Source: Shimia sp040370365 (GTDB taxonomy: Bacteria; Pseudomonadota; Alphaproteobacteria; Rhodobacterales; Rhodobacteraceae). From it: DNA of 64,000 nucleotides. Every line of letters begins with the position of its first letter. Position 1 is the first letter of the stretch. Both the position numbers and the translations under genes were made by a program. Of this stretch, positions 31,308-38,452 are shown in pieces. The notes under the pieces are model-generated. The model was not told the origin of the DNA. It did no database searches and was given only the letters and a program-made list of their open reading frames with translations. The stretch spans positions 1 to 64,000 of the forward strand of contig NZ_BAABWQ010000001.1 in the NCBI RefSeq assembly GCF_040370365.1, written 5' to 3'.

Positions 31308-32135
31308 ATGACTCATGATCCCGCGCTGTTGCTGCAGATGCTTGTGCTTTTGTTGGGGATCGGCGCTTTGGCCGGAGTGCTGGCAGGCCTCTTGGGGGTT
31401 GGCGGTGGCATCGTTCTTGTGCCTGCGTTCTTCTATGCATTTCAAAGTCTTGGATATGATGGTCCGCAGTTGATGCAGATCTGTTTGGCCACATCTTTGG
31501 CCACGATCATCGTCACGTCTTTGCGCTCTGTGGCCAGCCACCACAAAAAGGGTGCCGTTGACTGGAACATTTTACGCGGTTGGGCACCGGGCATTGTGGT
31601 CGGTGCAATTGTTGGGGTGATGGTGGCTGCAAACATGCGCTCTGTGACTTTGCAGATCGTCTTTGGCGGCCTCGCCCTAGTGATCGGCGCTTATATGGGG
31701 CTGGGCAAGGCGCATTGGCGGTTGGGACAAAACATGCCGACTGGAGCCGGCCGGTTGTGCCTCAGTCCGGCTATGGGGTTTTTGTCCGTTTTGATGGGCA
31801 TTGGTGGCGGGAGTTTTGGCGTGCCGCTGATGACTTTGTTCAATACGCCCATTCACCGAGCAGTGGCGACTGCGGCTGGATTTGGAGTGACCATTGCGAT
31901 CCCAGCAGTTGCGGGATTTCTGATTATGGACATCGATCCAGCACACCGACCGCCTTACACGGTTGGCGCCGTCAATTTGGTTGCGTTCTTTATCACGATT
32001 GCCATGACGCTTTTGACCACACCTCTTGGGGTGAAGCTGGCCCATGCTATGGACCCCAAGCCGCTCAAACGCGTGTTTGCAGTGTTTTTGACACTTGTCG
32101 CTCTGAACATGCTGCGCAAAGCCTTTGGATGGTAG
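31308..32135 (+). CDS. sulfite/sulfonate exporter family protein (TauE/SafE)
   Basis: This is a 275-aa inner-membrane protein with about eight hydrophobic segments and the duplicated family motif: AGLLGVGGGIVLVPAFFYAF near residue 28 and LSVLMGIGGGSFGVPLMTLF near 160. TauE/SafE members export sulfite, sulfoacetate or related anions. GGAGCTAACC precedes the ATG. The last codons overlap the start of the dioxygenase-like gene, so the two are translationally coupled. The substrate is unknown. Confidence 0.9.
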   Translation: MTHDPALLLQMLVLLLGIGALAGVLAGLLGVGGGIVLVPAFFYAFQSLGYDGPQLMQICLATSLATIIVTSLRSVASHHKKGAVDWNILRGWAPGIVVGAIVGVMVAANMRSVTLQIVFGGLALVIGAYMGLGKAHWRLGQNMPTGAGRLCLSPAMGFLSVLMGIGGGSFGVPLMTLFNTPIHRAVATAAGFGVTIAIPAVAGFLIMDIDPAHRPPYTVGAVNLVAFFITIAMTLLTTPLGVKLAHAMDPKPLKRVFAVFLTLVALNMLRKAFGW

Positions 32136-32917
32136 GGACGCTTGGCGACCTTGGATGGACCAAACTCTCCTTTGATGAGGAGGTCAGACGCTGGGCACTT
32201 CATGCGTGGCAGTTGGGGCAAAAGGCGATGCAGGCACCAGATTTGGCGCATTGGTGGGCCTGTGAGAACACTTGGTTTGTGGGTGTGGATGCGCTGCCCA
32301 ATGACGCGTCAGGGTCCTTTGCGCAGGGGCCCAGATTTCCAATCAGTCTACAGGACTCTGTCACTCGAAACTTTGGGCCAATGCCGGATTTGCACCCTGC
32401 GCAGTTGTCTGTTGTTTGTCCAGGATACCCCAAGCCCCGGGACGGGGAAACTCCCGCGGCATTTCGGTTTCGCCAAACCCGAGATGCGGCCCATGTGGAT
32501 GGTCTGCATAGGGGCGACGACGGTGGCCGGCGCGTTGAGGAACCACACGCGTGGATCATGGGGATTCCGTTGACCCACAACACCAAGGAGCAGGCTCCTT
32601 TGGTTGTTTGGGAGGGAAGCCACATGATCTTGGGTCGCGTGTTCCGGGCCGCACTTCAGAAACACCCAGAGAAATGCTGGAATTCTGTCGATCTGAAAGA
32701 TGTCTACCTGACGGCGCGCAAGCAGATCTTTGAAACCTGTCAAAGAGTCCCGGTGTTGGCGCAACCGGGCGAAGCGGTATTGCTGCATCGCCAAACTCTT
32801 CACGGTGTGGCCACCTGGGAGCCAGGGGTGGGCGAGTCACCCAGTGAGCACCGCGCCATTGCTTATCTGCGTCCTTGTCTGGCCGAAGGCGTGTCTGCTT
32901 GGGCGATGCCAAATTGA
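32129..32917 (+). CDS. putative 2-oxoglutarate/Fe(II) dioxygenase-like protein
   Basis: This is a 262-aa protein whose ATG lies inside the last codons of the TauE/SafE gene. The C-terminal half looks like a double-stranded beta-helix oxygenase of the phytanoyl-CoA dioxygenase type: HVDGLHR (HxD metal pair), HAWIMGIPLTHNTKEQAPLVVWEGSH, LLHRQTLHGV (distal His) and EHRAIAYLRP (2OG-binding Arg). The N-terminal part is not recognised. Coupling to a sulfonate-type exporter raises a role in oxidising an organosulfonate or related acid, a guess from context. Confidence 0.6.
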   Translation: MVGTLGDLGWTKLSFDEEVRRWALHAWQLGQKAMQAPDLAHWWACENTWFVGVDALPNDASGSFAQGPRFPISLQDSVTRNFGPMPDLHPAQLSVVCPGYPKPRDGETPAAFRFRQTRDAAHVDGLHRGDDGGRRVEEPHAWIMGIPLTHNTKEQAPLVVWEGSHMILGRVFRAALQKHPEKCWNSVDLKDVYLTARKQIFETCQRVPVLAQPGEAVLLHRQTLHGVATWEPGVGESPSEHRAIAYLRPCLAEGVSAWAMPN

Positions 32918-33071
32918 CCAAATTAGCTTGAATTGATCAACAATCCCGTGCCCACGAAGCAGTTTGTTTCGCAGCGCTACACATCTAGGTGTTTGTCTTT
33001 GTTTTATTTAAAATTGAGTCTACCTTCTGCGGATAAATGTCTAAGTGAAATTTCTGGGGTGTGATTCCGCT

Positions 33072-34313
33072 ATGCAACTTTTTATTCTTCTGGGCCTTGT
33101 GGCGCTTGGCGGCGTCGCTCTTCTGATTGACGATGATAATGACAGCGACAGCGATACCGGTGGCGACACACCGGAAACGCGCGACGACGATCCCGTTGTT
33201 GACACGTCACTGTTGGGGGATGGCCTCAACAATTCCATAGAAGGCAGCGAAGCCGACGATCGTATTACCGGTGAAGGCGGCGAAGATACCCTGGTTGGCA
33301 ATGCGGGTAACGACACCATTCTGGGTGGTGATCAGGACGACACATTGTCTGGTGGCGAAGGCGAAGATCGTTTGTCTGGAGGCAACGGAGACGATGAGCT
33401 TTCCGGGGGCATGGGCGACGACCAGATGTGGGGCGGCACAAGTGATGACACTCTCGCCGGCGACGAAGGCGATGACACACTGCTTGGGGGCTGGGGCGAC
33501 GATATTTTGGACGGCGGTATTGGTGCGGACCTGCTTGAAGGCAACCTTGGCGCTGACACAATGTCAGGTGGCGAAGGCAGCGACACGTTGATGGGGGGCG
33601 ATGGATTTGACTCTCTGGACGGTGGCGATGGCGATGACACACTCAGTGGTGATGACGGCAACGATACGCTGATCGGCGGCCTTGGCGCGGATTCGCTTTG
33701 GGGTGGCAACAGTGATGACACGTTGATGGGTGGCGAAGGGGATGACCATCTTTCTGGCGCGACCAGCGATGACAGCCTGACCGGTGACGAGGGTGACGAC
33801 ACGCTGCTGGGTGGTCGGGGTGCAGACACACTCATTGGCGGAACTGGCAGTGATAGTATTGATGGCGGTCGTGGCGATGACCTGCTCATGGGTGTTGAGG
33901 ATGACAGCGACGACGGCTTGATTGGCCCGTCTGATCTTCTTGATGCCGACACCCTGATGGGGGGCGAAGGTGATGACACGATCCTTATGGGCTCAGGTGA
34001 TCTCGCCAATGGCGGCGCAGGCGCAGATGTGTTCCAGACCGGTCAATGGGTCGATCCTGACAATGTACCGCAGGTCGAAGCCTTTGATACGGCTGAAGAC
34101 GAGTTGGTGATCCTCGTTCCCGAAGGTGAAGCTGGTGGTACCGTTACTGTAGCGGCCTCTGCGGATCTCGGAGGTGACTGGGTCACAATCAGTATAGATG
34201 GTCAGGCGGTGGCAGAGGTCGAAGCGGCCGGGTTGGCTGTCGGCGATGTTGCAATCGTAGAAAGCGCCCAGGTGGCAGCATCCGTGACACCAACACCTGT
34301 GGTGACCACCTAA
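33072..34313 (+). CDS. RTX calcium-binding protein with N-terminal hydrophobic anchor
   Basis: This is a 413-aa acidic protein. Residues 1-20 (MQLFILLGLVALGGVALLI) are hydrophobic, then comes an Asp-rich linker (DDDNDSDSDTGGD). Residues about 55-310 consist of many glycine/aspartate nonapeptides of the GGxGxDxLx type (for example GGEGEDRLSGGNGDDELSGG) that bind calcium in a beta-roll. The last ~100 residues form a beta-rich C-terminal domain (EDELVILVPEGEAGGTVTVAA). RTX proteins normally leave by type I secretion with a C-terminal signal; no secretion genes are adjacent. The anchor suggests it may instead stay membrane-bound (inference). Confidence 0.85.
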   Translation: MQLFILLGLVALGGVALLIDDDNDSDSDTGGDTPETRDDDPVVDTSLLGDGLNNSIEGSEADDRITGEGGEDTLVGNAGNDTILGGDQDDTLSGGEGEDRLSGGNGDDELSGGMGDDQMWGGTSDDTLAGDEGDDTLLGGWGDDILDGGIGADLLEGNLGADTMSGGEGSDTLMGGDGFDSLDGGDGDDTLSGDDGNDTLIGGLGADSLWGGNSDDTLMGGEGDDHLSGATSDDSLTGDEGDDTLLGGRGADTLIGGTGSDSIDGGRGDDLLMGVEDDSDDGLIGPSDLLDADTLMGGEGDDTILMGSGDLANGGAGADVFQTGQWVDPDNVPQVEAFDTAEDELVILVPEGEAGGTVTVAASADLGGDWVTISIDGQAVAEVEAAGLAVGDVAIVESAQVAASVTPTPVVTT

Positions 34314-34325
34314 ACAGCAAAAATG

Positions 34326-34354
34326 CGCGCGGTTGTCAGCGTTTCAACCGCGCG
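34326..34354. terminator. terminator between the RTX gene and DUF1289
   Basis: CGCGCGGTTG (34326-34335) and CAACCGCGCG (34345-34354) form a 10-bp stem with a 9-base loop between the convergent ends of the two genes. It overlaps the last codons of the DUF1289 gene and ends in TTTCG on the plus strand. Confidence 0.65.
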
Positions 34355-34569
34355 TTTCGTCCCCCACGACGCTTTTGCAGTTTTGGCGCGCGATTTGGCA
34401 ACTCTTCCATGATCGCGCTGCGCTGTTCCGGCGTCATCTTACTCCACCCGGTGATCTCATCAATCGTGCGCAGACAGCCGGTGCAAATGCGCTCCTCAGG
34501 ATGCACAACGCAGATTTGAATGCATGGGCTTTCCACCTCATTGCGTTTCCAAACAGTGTCTTTGCTCAC
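34336..34569 (-). CDS. DUF1289 protein
   Basis: This is a 77-aa protein with the DUF1289 pattern: VESPCIQICVVHPEERICTGCLRTIDEITGWSKMTPEQRSAIMEELPNR, three to four Cys that may bind iron or zinc, and a basic tail (KRRGGRNARLKR). It overlaps the ruvX stop by ATGA and is the last gene of the ccmI-ruvX-DUF1289 minus-strand run, a usual arrangement in Rhodobacteraceae. Function of the family is not known to me. Confidence 0.9.
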   Translation of the reverse strand: MSKDTVWKRNEVESPCIQICVVHPEERICTGCLRTIDEITGWSKMTPEQRSAIMEELPNRAPKLQKRRGGRNARLKR

Positions 34570-35051
34570 TTTGACGCGCTCCCCATATGGTTCAGACGGT
34601 CCAGAACCCCCTGTAAGATATACGATGCAGCCACGTGGTCGATCACCTCTGAGCGACGTTTACGTGACGTATCCGCCTCCAAGAGCGCGCGTTCCGCCGC
34701 AACAGTGGACAAGCGCTCATCCCAAAACCCAATTGGGACATCTACCAAAGCAGACAGATTGCGTGCAAACGCGCGGGTGGACTGTGCACGGGGGCCTTCG
34801 CTGCCGTCCATGTTCATCGGCAAGCCAAGGATTATTCCGCAAATGCTGCGATTCTTGGCAATCTCGATCAGACGCTGCGCATCCAGACCAAATTTCTTGC
34901 GCTTCACGGTCTCAATTGGAGTTGCCACAGACCGGAGGCCATCGCTGACAGCCACCCCTATGGTCTTGGTCCCTAAATCCAGACCCATCATGGCCTGCAT
35001 GGGGGGCAAGTTTGGGGCAAGCTCTTCAATACTTTGGTAGATTTCGCTCAT
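34566..35051 (-). CDS. ruvX: Holliday junction resolvase-like protein RuvX (YqgF)
   Basis: This is a 161-aa RNase H-fold protein. The motif GLDLGTKTIGVAVSD (about 23-37) supplies the first acidic residue; IILGLPMNMDGSEGPRAQ and WDERLSTVAAERALLEAD followed by DHVAASYILQGVLD match YqgF/RuvX. Family members act in 16S rRNA end processing and perhaps DNA repair. It overlaps ccmI upstream and DUF1289 downstream by ATGA, so all three are coupled. Confidence 0.92.
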   Translation of the reverse strand: MSEIYQSIEELAPNLPPMQAMMGLDLGTKTIGVAVSDGLRSVATPIETVKRKKFGLDAQRLIEIAKNRSICGIILGLPMNMDGSEGPRAQSTRAFARNLSALVDVPIGFWDERLSTVAAERALLEADTSRKRRSEVIDHVAASYILQGVLDRLNHMGSASK

Positions 35052-36286
35052 TGCAGAACTCCCGCGCGCTCGGCTCCCGCGCGCACAATCTCAAGTGCGT
35101 CAGGAACCGCGGCAAATACATCTTTGGCCTCTTCCCAGATCGCGCTGGCACGGTCGGTGTCTCCCAACACGCCATACGCTGCAATCAGGCGCGCCCATTC
35201 CTGCGGTGTGCCTCCCTCGGTGGCCAACCGATCAGACAGTTGAGCCACCATACCTGCGATCATTTCCTGGCGGTCTTCAGCAGTCAGTTCCTGAGCGGCC
35301 TCAATATCCTCTGACGTTGGGCCTGACAGCCCTTCGGAATGATCGGGTGCGGCGGCTGGCATCTTGTAGTCAATGCCGGCGTACCAAGCGAGTTCGGTGA
35401 TTGTGGCGCGGATCGAGGGCACCCAAGGAGCATCCGCCGGGCTTTGCCGCAGCACACGATCCCAGATACGATACGCCACATCAGGACGTCCACCTTGCCA
35501 CATCATCAAACCGAAATAATACCGACCAAGATTGTTGAGCGGATCAATCTCCAGACCTGCACGTAAACTCACCTCTGCTTCGGGGGACACGTAATCCTGA
35601 GCCGCCGCAATCAGCAAGTTGGCATGAAGAATGTAGTCGCCAGCTGTGACCTCATCCCCTTTAAGCGCAATCACAGTCTCTTGCGCAGTATAGGCAGCGT
35701 TTAGATTGCCCAGATTGGCCTCGTTGCGTGCCAAAAGCATCTGTCCTCGAAGATCCTCAGGATTCTCCGACACCGCCGCACGCAACTTCTCCATCAGTTC
35801 CGCAAATTCGGCTTCGGGTGTGACCGGCGCCACCGCAGGCACACGGGCTTCCATCTCCGCCTGACTTGGGCGGTTTTGCATATCTTCGGTAACCTGCTCC
35901 AGCCGCAGCTCCAACGGCATGTCCCGATAGCCGGGCGATCCCAGCCAAAGGTAAAGCCCTGCGCTGCTTGCAAAAACCAGAGCACCCAAACCAAGTGCCA
36001 TGGCGGTCGCCCCGGCTTTGCCCGTGTCTGCAAAGGCATCATGGGTTTGCATCTGTGCATCTGCTGTCAAAATACGACGCGAGATTTCCGTCCGCATCCG
36101 ATCTGCGTCCGCTTCGCCGATGATGCCGCGTGCTGTGTCGCGATCCACCTCTTTGAGCTGGTCGCGATAGACGCGCAAGTCATAGGCGGCCGGGTGCTCG
36201 TCTTCCGCTGTGCGCCGGATCAATGCCAATGCAAACAGACCTGAGGTGACCAACGCCAAGGCGCCAGCGGTAATCCAGAAAATCAT
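35048..36286 (-). CDS. ccmI: cytochrome c-type biogenesis protein CcmI
   Basis: This is a 412-aa inner-membrane protein. It has an N-terminal helix (MIFWITAGALALVTSGLFALALI), a Leu/charged segment (YDLRVYRDQLKEVDRDTARGIIGEADADRMRTEISRRIL), a second helix near 88-108 and a C-terminal TPR-type periplasmic domain. It holds apocytochrome c for heme ligation with CcmF/CcmH. GGAGG lies 5 bases before the ATG at 36286. The other ccm genes are not in the window. It is divergent from the sarcosine oxidase operon. Confidence 0.9.
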   Translation of the reverse strand: MIFWITAGALALVTSGLFALALIRRTAEDEHPAAYDLRVYRDQLKEVDRDTARGIIGEADADRMRTEISRRILTADAQMQTHDAFADTGKAGATAMALGLGALVFASSAGLYLWLGSPGYRDMPLELRLEQVTEDMQNRPSQAEMEARVPAVAPVTPEAEFAELMEKLRAAVSENPEDLRGQMLLARNEANLGNLNAAYTAQETVIALKGDEVTAGDYILHANLLIAAAQDYVSPEAEVSLRAGLEIDPLNNLGRYYFGLMMWQGGRPDVAYRIWDRVLRQSPADAPWVPSIRATITELAWYAGIDYKMPAAAPDHSEGLSGPTSEDIEAAQELTAEDRQEMIAGMVAQLSDRLATEGGTPQEWARLIAAYGVLGDTDRASAIWEEAKDVFAAVPDALEIVRAGAERAGVLQ

Positions 36287-36465
36287 AAGACCTCCACAAA
36301 GTTGGATTACATGTAGTGATGCCACCCGCGCTCTGAAAGCGAAAATCGCGTGAACGGCACTTCATGTCGCAACCGGGACGCAAATAGGCGCTTTAATCGT
36401 GGTGGGCGTATCAACAAAAAGTTCATAAACTGACGGAAGTTGCCTCCCATTCGGAATCACGCCTC

Positions 36466-37713
36466 ATGAGAAGATATTCAGCCTTTGCCATCGCCCGCGA
36501 AGCCGCCCGGTTCCACACCGGTTGGGAACGCGCGTGGCGCTCTCCGGAACCGAAGAAGAAATACGATGTGATCATCGTCGGAGCAGGGGGGCATGGTCTC
36601 GCCACTGCCTTCTATTTGGGTAAGAATTTCGGCATCACCAATGTCGCGATCATCGAGAAAGGCTGGCTTGGCGGCGGCAATACGGGGCGCAACACCACGA
36701 TCATCCGTTCCAATTACCTACAAGACAGCTCTGCCGCACTTTATGAAAAGGCGCGCTCTCTTTATGAGACGATGAGCCAGGATCTGAACTACAACGTCAT
36801 GTTCTCGCCGCGTGGCGTGATCATGTTGGCGCAGACCGAAAGCGAAATTCGCGGCTATCAGCGGACGGCTCATGCCAATGCTTTGCAAGGCGTGTCCACC
36901 GAGTTCATCGGGCCTGAACGTGTGAAAGAGCTGGTGCCAATCATCAACATCGACGGGCCGCGCTATCCGGTTCTGGGCGGTCTTTGGCAGGAGCGTGGCG
37001 GCACTGGTCGTCACGATGCCGTGGCATGGGGCTATGCACGGGCGTGCTCTGACATGGGAATGGATATTATCCAGAAGTGTGAAGTGGTTGGAGTGCACTC
37101 TGAAGGTGGAAACGTCACCGGTGTTGACACCACCAAAGGCCCGATTGAGTGCGACAAACTTGGTCTTGTTGTGGCTGGCAATTCCGGCGATCTGGCCAAT
37201 ATGGCGGGCTTCCGATTGCCGATGGAAAGCGTGGCGCTGCAGGCGCTTGTATCTGAGCCGATCAAACCCTGCATGGATGTGGTTGTGATGGCCAACACCG
37301 TGCACGGCTACATGTCACAGTCCGACAAGGGCGAGATGGTGATTGGTGGCGGCACCGACGGGTTTAACAACTACACCCAACGCGGCAGCTTCCACCACAT
37401 CGAGGAAACCGTGCGCGCGCTGTGCGAAACCTTCCCGATGGTCAGCCGTCTCAAAATGTTGCGTCAATGGGGCGGCATCGTGGACGTGACCGGCGACCGC
37501 TCTCCCGTGATTGGCAAGACGCCACTCGGGAACTGTTTCATCAACGCAGGCTGGGGCACCGGCGGTTTCAAAGCCATCCCGGGCGGCGGCTGGGCCACCG
37601 CTGAGCTGATCGCCAAAGGTGAACCGGGCCCGCTGGCCGCTGAGTTTGGCATGGAACGCTTTATCGAAGGCCGCTTTATCGACGAAAGCGTTGCGGCTGG
37701 GGTGGCGCACTGA
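36466..37713 (+). CDS. soxB: sarcosine oxidase subunit beta
   Basis: This is a 415-aa FAD-dependent oxidoreductase subunit that demethylates sarcosine to glycine in the heterotetrameric enzyme. The FAD motif DVIIVGAGGHGLATAFYLGKN starts at about residue 34, and GGGNTGRNTTIIRSNY gives the covalent-flavin region typical of the beta subunit. The C-terminal FAD contact is GDRSPVIGKTPLGNCFINAGWGTGGFKAIPGGG. It is first in the operon soxB-(small gene)-soxD-soxA-soxG. Its stop overlaps the next small gene by ATGA. Confidence 0.95.
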   Translation: MRRYSAFAIAREAARFHTGWERAWRSPEPKKKYDVIIVGAGGHGLATAFYLGKNFGITNVAIIEKGWLGGGNTGRNTTIIRSNYLQDSSAALYEKARSLYETMSQDLNYNVMFSPRGVIMLAQTESEIRGYQRTAHANALQGVSTEFIGPERVKELVPIINIDGPRYPVLGGLWQERGGTGRHDAVAWGYARACSDMGMDIIQKCEVVGVHSEGGNVTGVDTTKGPIECDKLGLVVAGNSGDLANMAGFRLPMESVALQALVSEPIKPCMDVVVMANTVHGYMSQSDKGEMVIGGGTDGFNNYTQRGSFHHIEETVRALCETFPMVSRLKMLRQWGGIVDVTGDRSPVIGKTPLGNCFINAGWGTGGFKAIPGGGWATAELIAKGEPGPLAAEFGMERFIEGRFIDESVAAGVAH

Positions 37714-37988
37714 TGGTGCGCCGCCAAGATACAACGCTCTCGGGGCTGCACTTGGAGCTCTTATCGAGTGAGCGCACGTCCTATGGTGCCGTGCTTTCTG
37801 CGCTCGAGAAGGGAAGAAAAGCGGGAAACAACGCCAGCTATGAAAGCAACGTGCTGGGTTTCGAGTATTCCGCAGACAGCGATACAGTGAGCGTATACGC
37901 GACCTTCAATGGCGGCGAAGACGAAGTAACCTTACCGTTTGCGATCTTTGAAACCGCAATACGACAAGCGCGACTTGGGGGAACATGA
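37713..37988 (+). CDS. small hypothetical protein inserted in the sarcosine oxidase operon
   Basis: This is a 91-aa soluble protein: VRRQDTTLSGLHLELLSSERTSYGAVLSALEKGRKAGNNASYESNVLGFEYSADSDTVSVYATFNGGEDEVTLPFAIFETAIRQARLG. It overlaps the soxB stop by ATGA, which argues for real, coupled expression. The alternating beta pattern at its C-terminal half suggests a small alpha/beta fold. Standard sarcosine oxidase operons run soxB-soxD directly. Function unknown; it may be a late addition or an accessory factor. Confidence 0.65.
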   Translation: MVRRQDTTLSGLHLELLSSERTSYGAVLSALEKGRKAGNNASYESNVLGFEYSADSDTVSVYATFNGGEDEVTLPFAIFETAIRQARLGGT

Positions 37989-38020
37989 ATGACTACTTCA
38001 AGCCCTCTCAACCATGTTAG

Positions 38021-38097
38021 CCCGGCAACGCCGGGCAGCGCCCGATCCGCCCCCACGGGCGGGCGCTTCGCACCCACCCTCGGATCGGGCGCTGCCC
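38021..38097. repeat. large palindrome between the small gene and soxD
   Basis: A 17-bp perfect inverted repeat (38033-38049 with 38081-38097, GGGCAGCGCCCGATCCG) has a 31-base loop, preceded by a small 6-bp hairpin (CCCGGC-aac-GCCGGG, 38021-38035). No T-run follows. In the mRNA it would form a strong hairpin inside the operon, as REP-like elements do, separating the soxB part from soxDAG. The 134-bp gap between the genes holds nothing else. Confidence 0.75.
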
Positions 38098-38122
38098 TCC
38101 GCACTTCTTGGGAGACCGCAAA

Positions 38123-38452
38123 ATGCTAATCCTTCAATGCCCTTATTGCGGCGTCTGGGCCGAGGAAACCGAGCTTCACGCCGAAGGCGAAGCCCATCTT
38201 AAACGCTATGGCCCCGGCTCTGATGACGCGGACTTCGAGAGCTATCTCTTCATGCGCGAAAACCCCAAAGGCGTGCATTTTGAGCGCTGGCGGCATTCCA
38301 ACGGCTGCGGCAAGTTTTTCCATGCCGCGCGGTCTACCACCACGCTGGAGGTCTTTGGCACTTATGCTGCGCAAACGCTGGAGCCGCCACAAGATATCAA
38401 AGACAAGATCTCGGCCAAAATTCCAAATTGGTCGTGGAGGGAATTCTCATGA
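38123..38452 (+). CDS. soxD: sarcosine oxidase subunit delta
   Basis: This is a 109-aa zinc-binding subunit with CPYCG near residue 6 (LILQCPYCGVWAEETEL), and HFERWRHSNGCGKFFHAARSTTTLEVFGTYAA, the conserved SoxD pattern with His and Cys ligands. GGGAG lies 8 bases before the ATG. It overlaps the soxA start by ATGA. Confidence 0.95.
   Translation: MLILQCPYCGVWAEETELHAEGEAHLKRYGPGSDDADFESYLFMRENPKGVHFERWRHSNGCGKFFHAARSTTTLEVFGTYAAQTLEPPQDIKDKISAKIPNWSWREFS

Noticed and set aside
31580..32917. A 445-codon frame joining the TauE/SafE region to the oxygenase-like gene
   Set aside because: Its first half is an alternative frame through the exporter gene with Trp/Cys-rich unlikely protein; the real start is the ATG at 32129.
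33271..33880. Array of short regular repeats that could look like CRISPR or satellite DNA
   Set aside because: They are in-frame codons for Gly/Asp nonapeptides of the RTX gene; the period is 27 bp and there are no unique spacers.
34333..35040. Plus-strand frame of 235 codons opposite ruvX and DUF1289
   Set aside because: It is antisense to two genes with clear family motifs and shows no recognisable protein.
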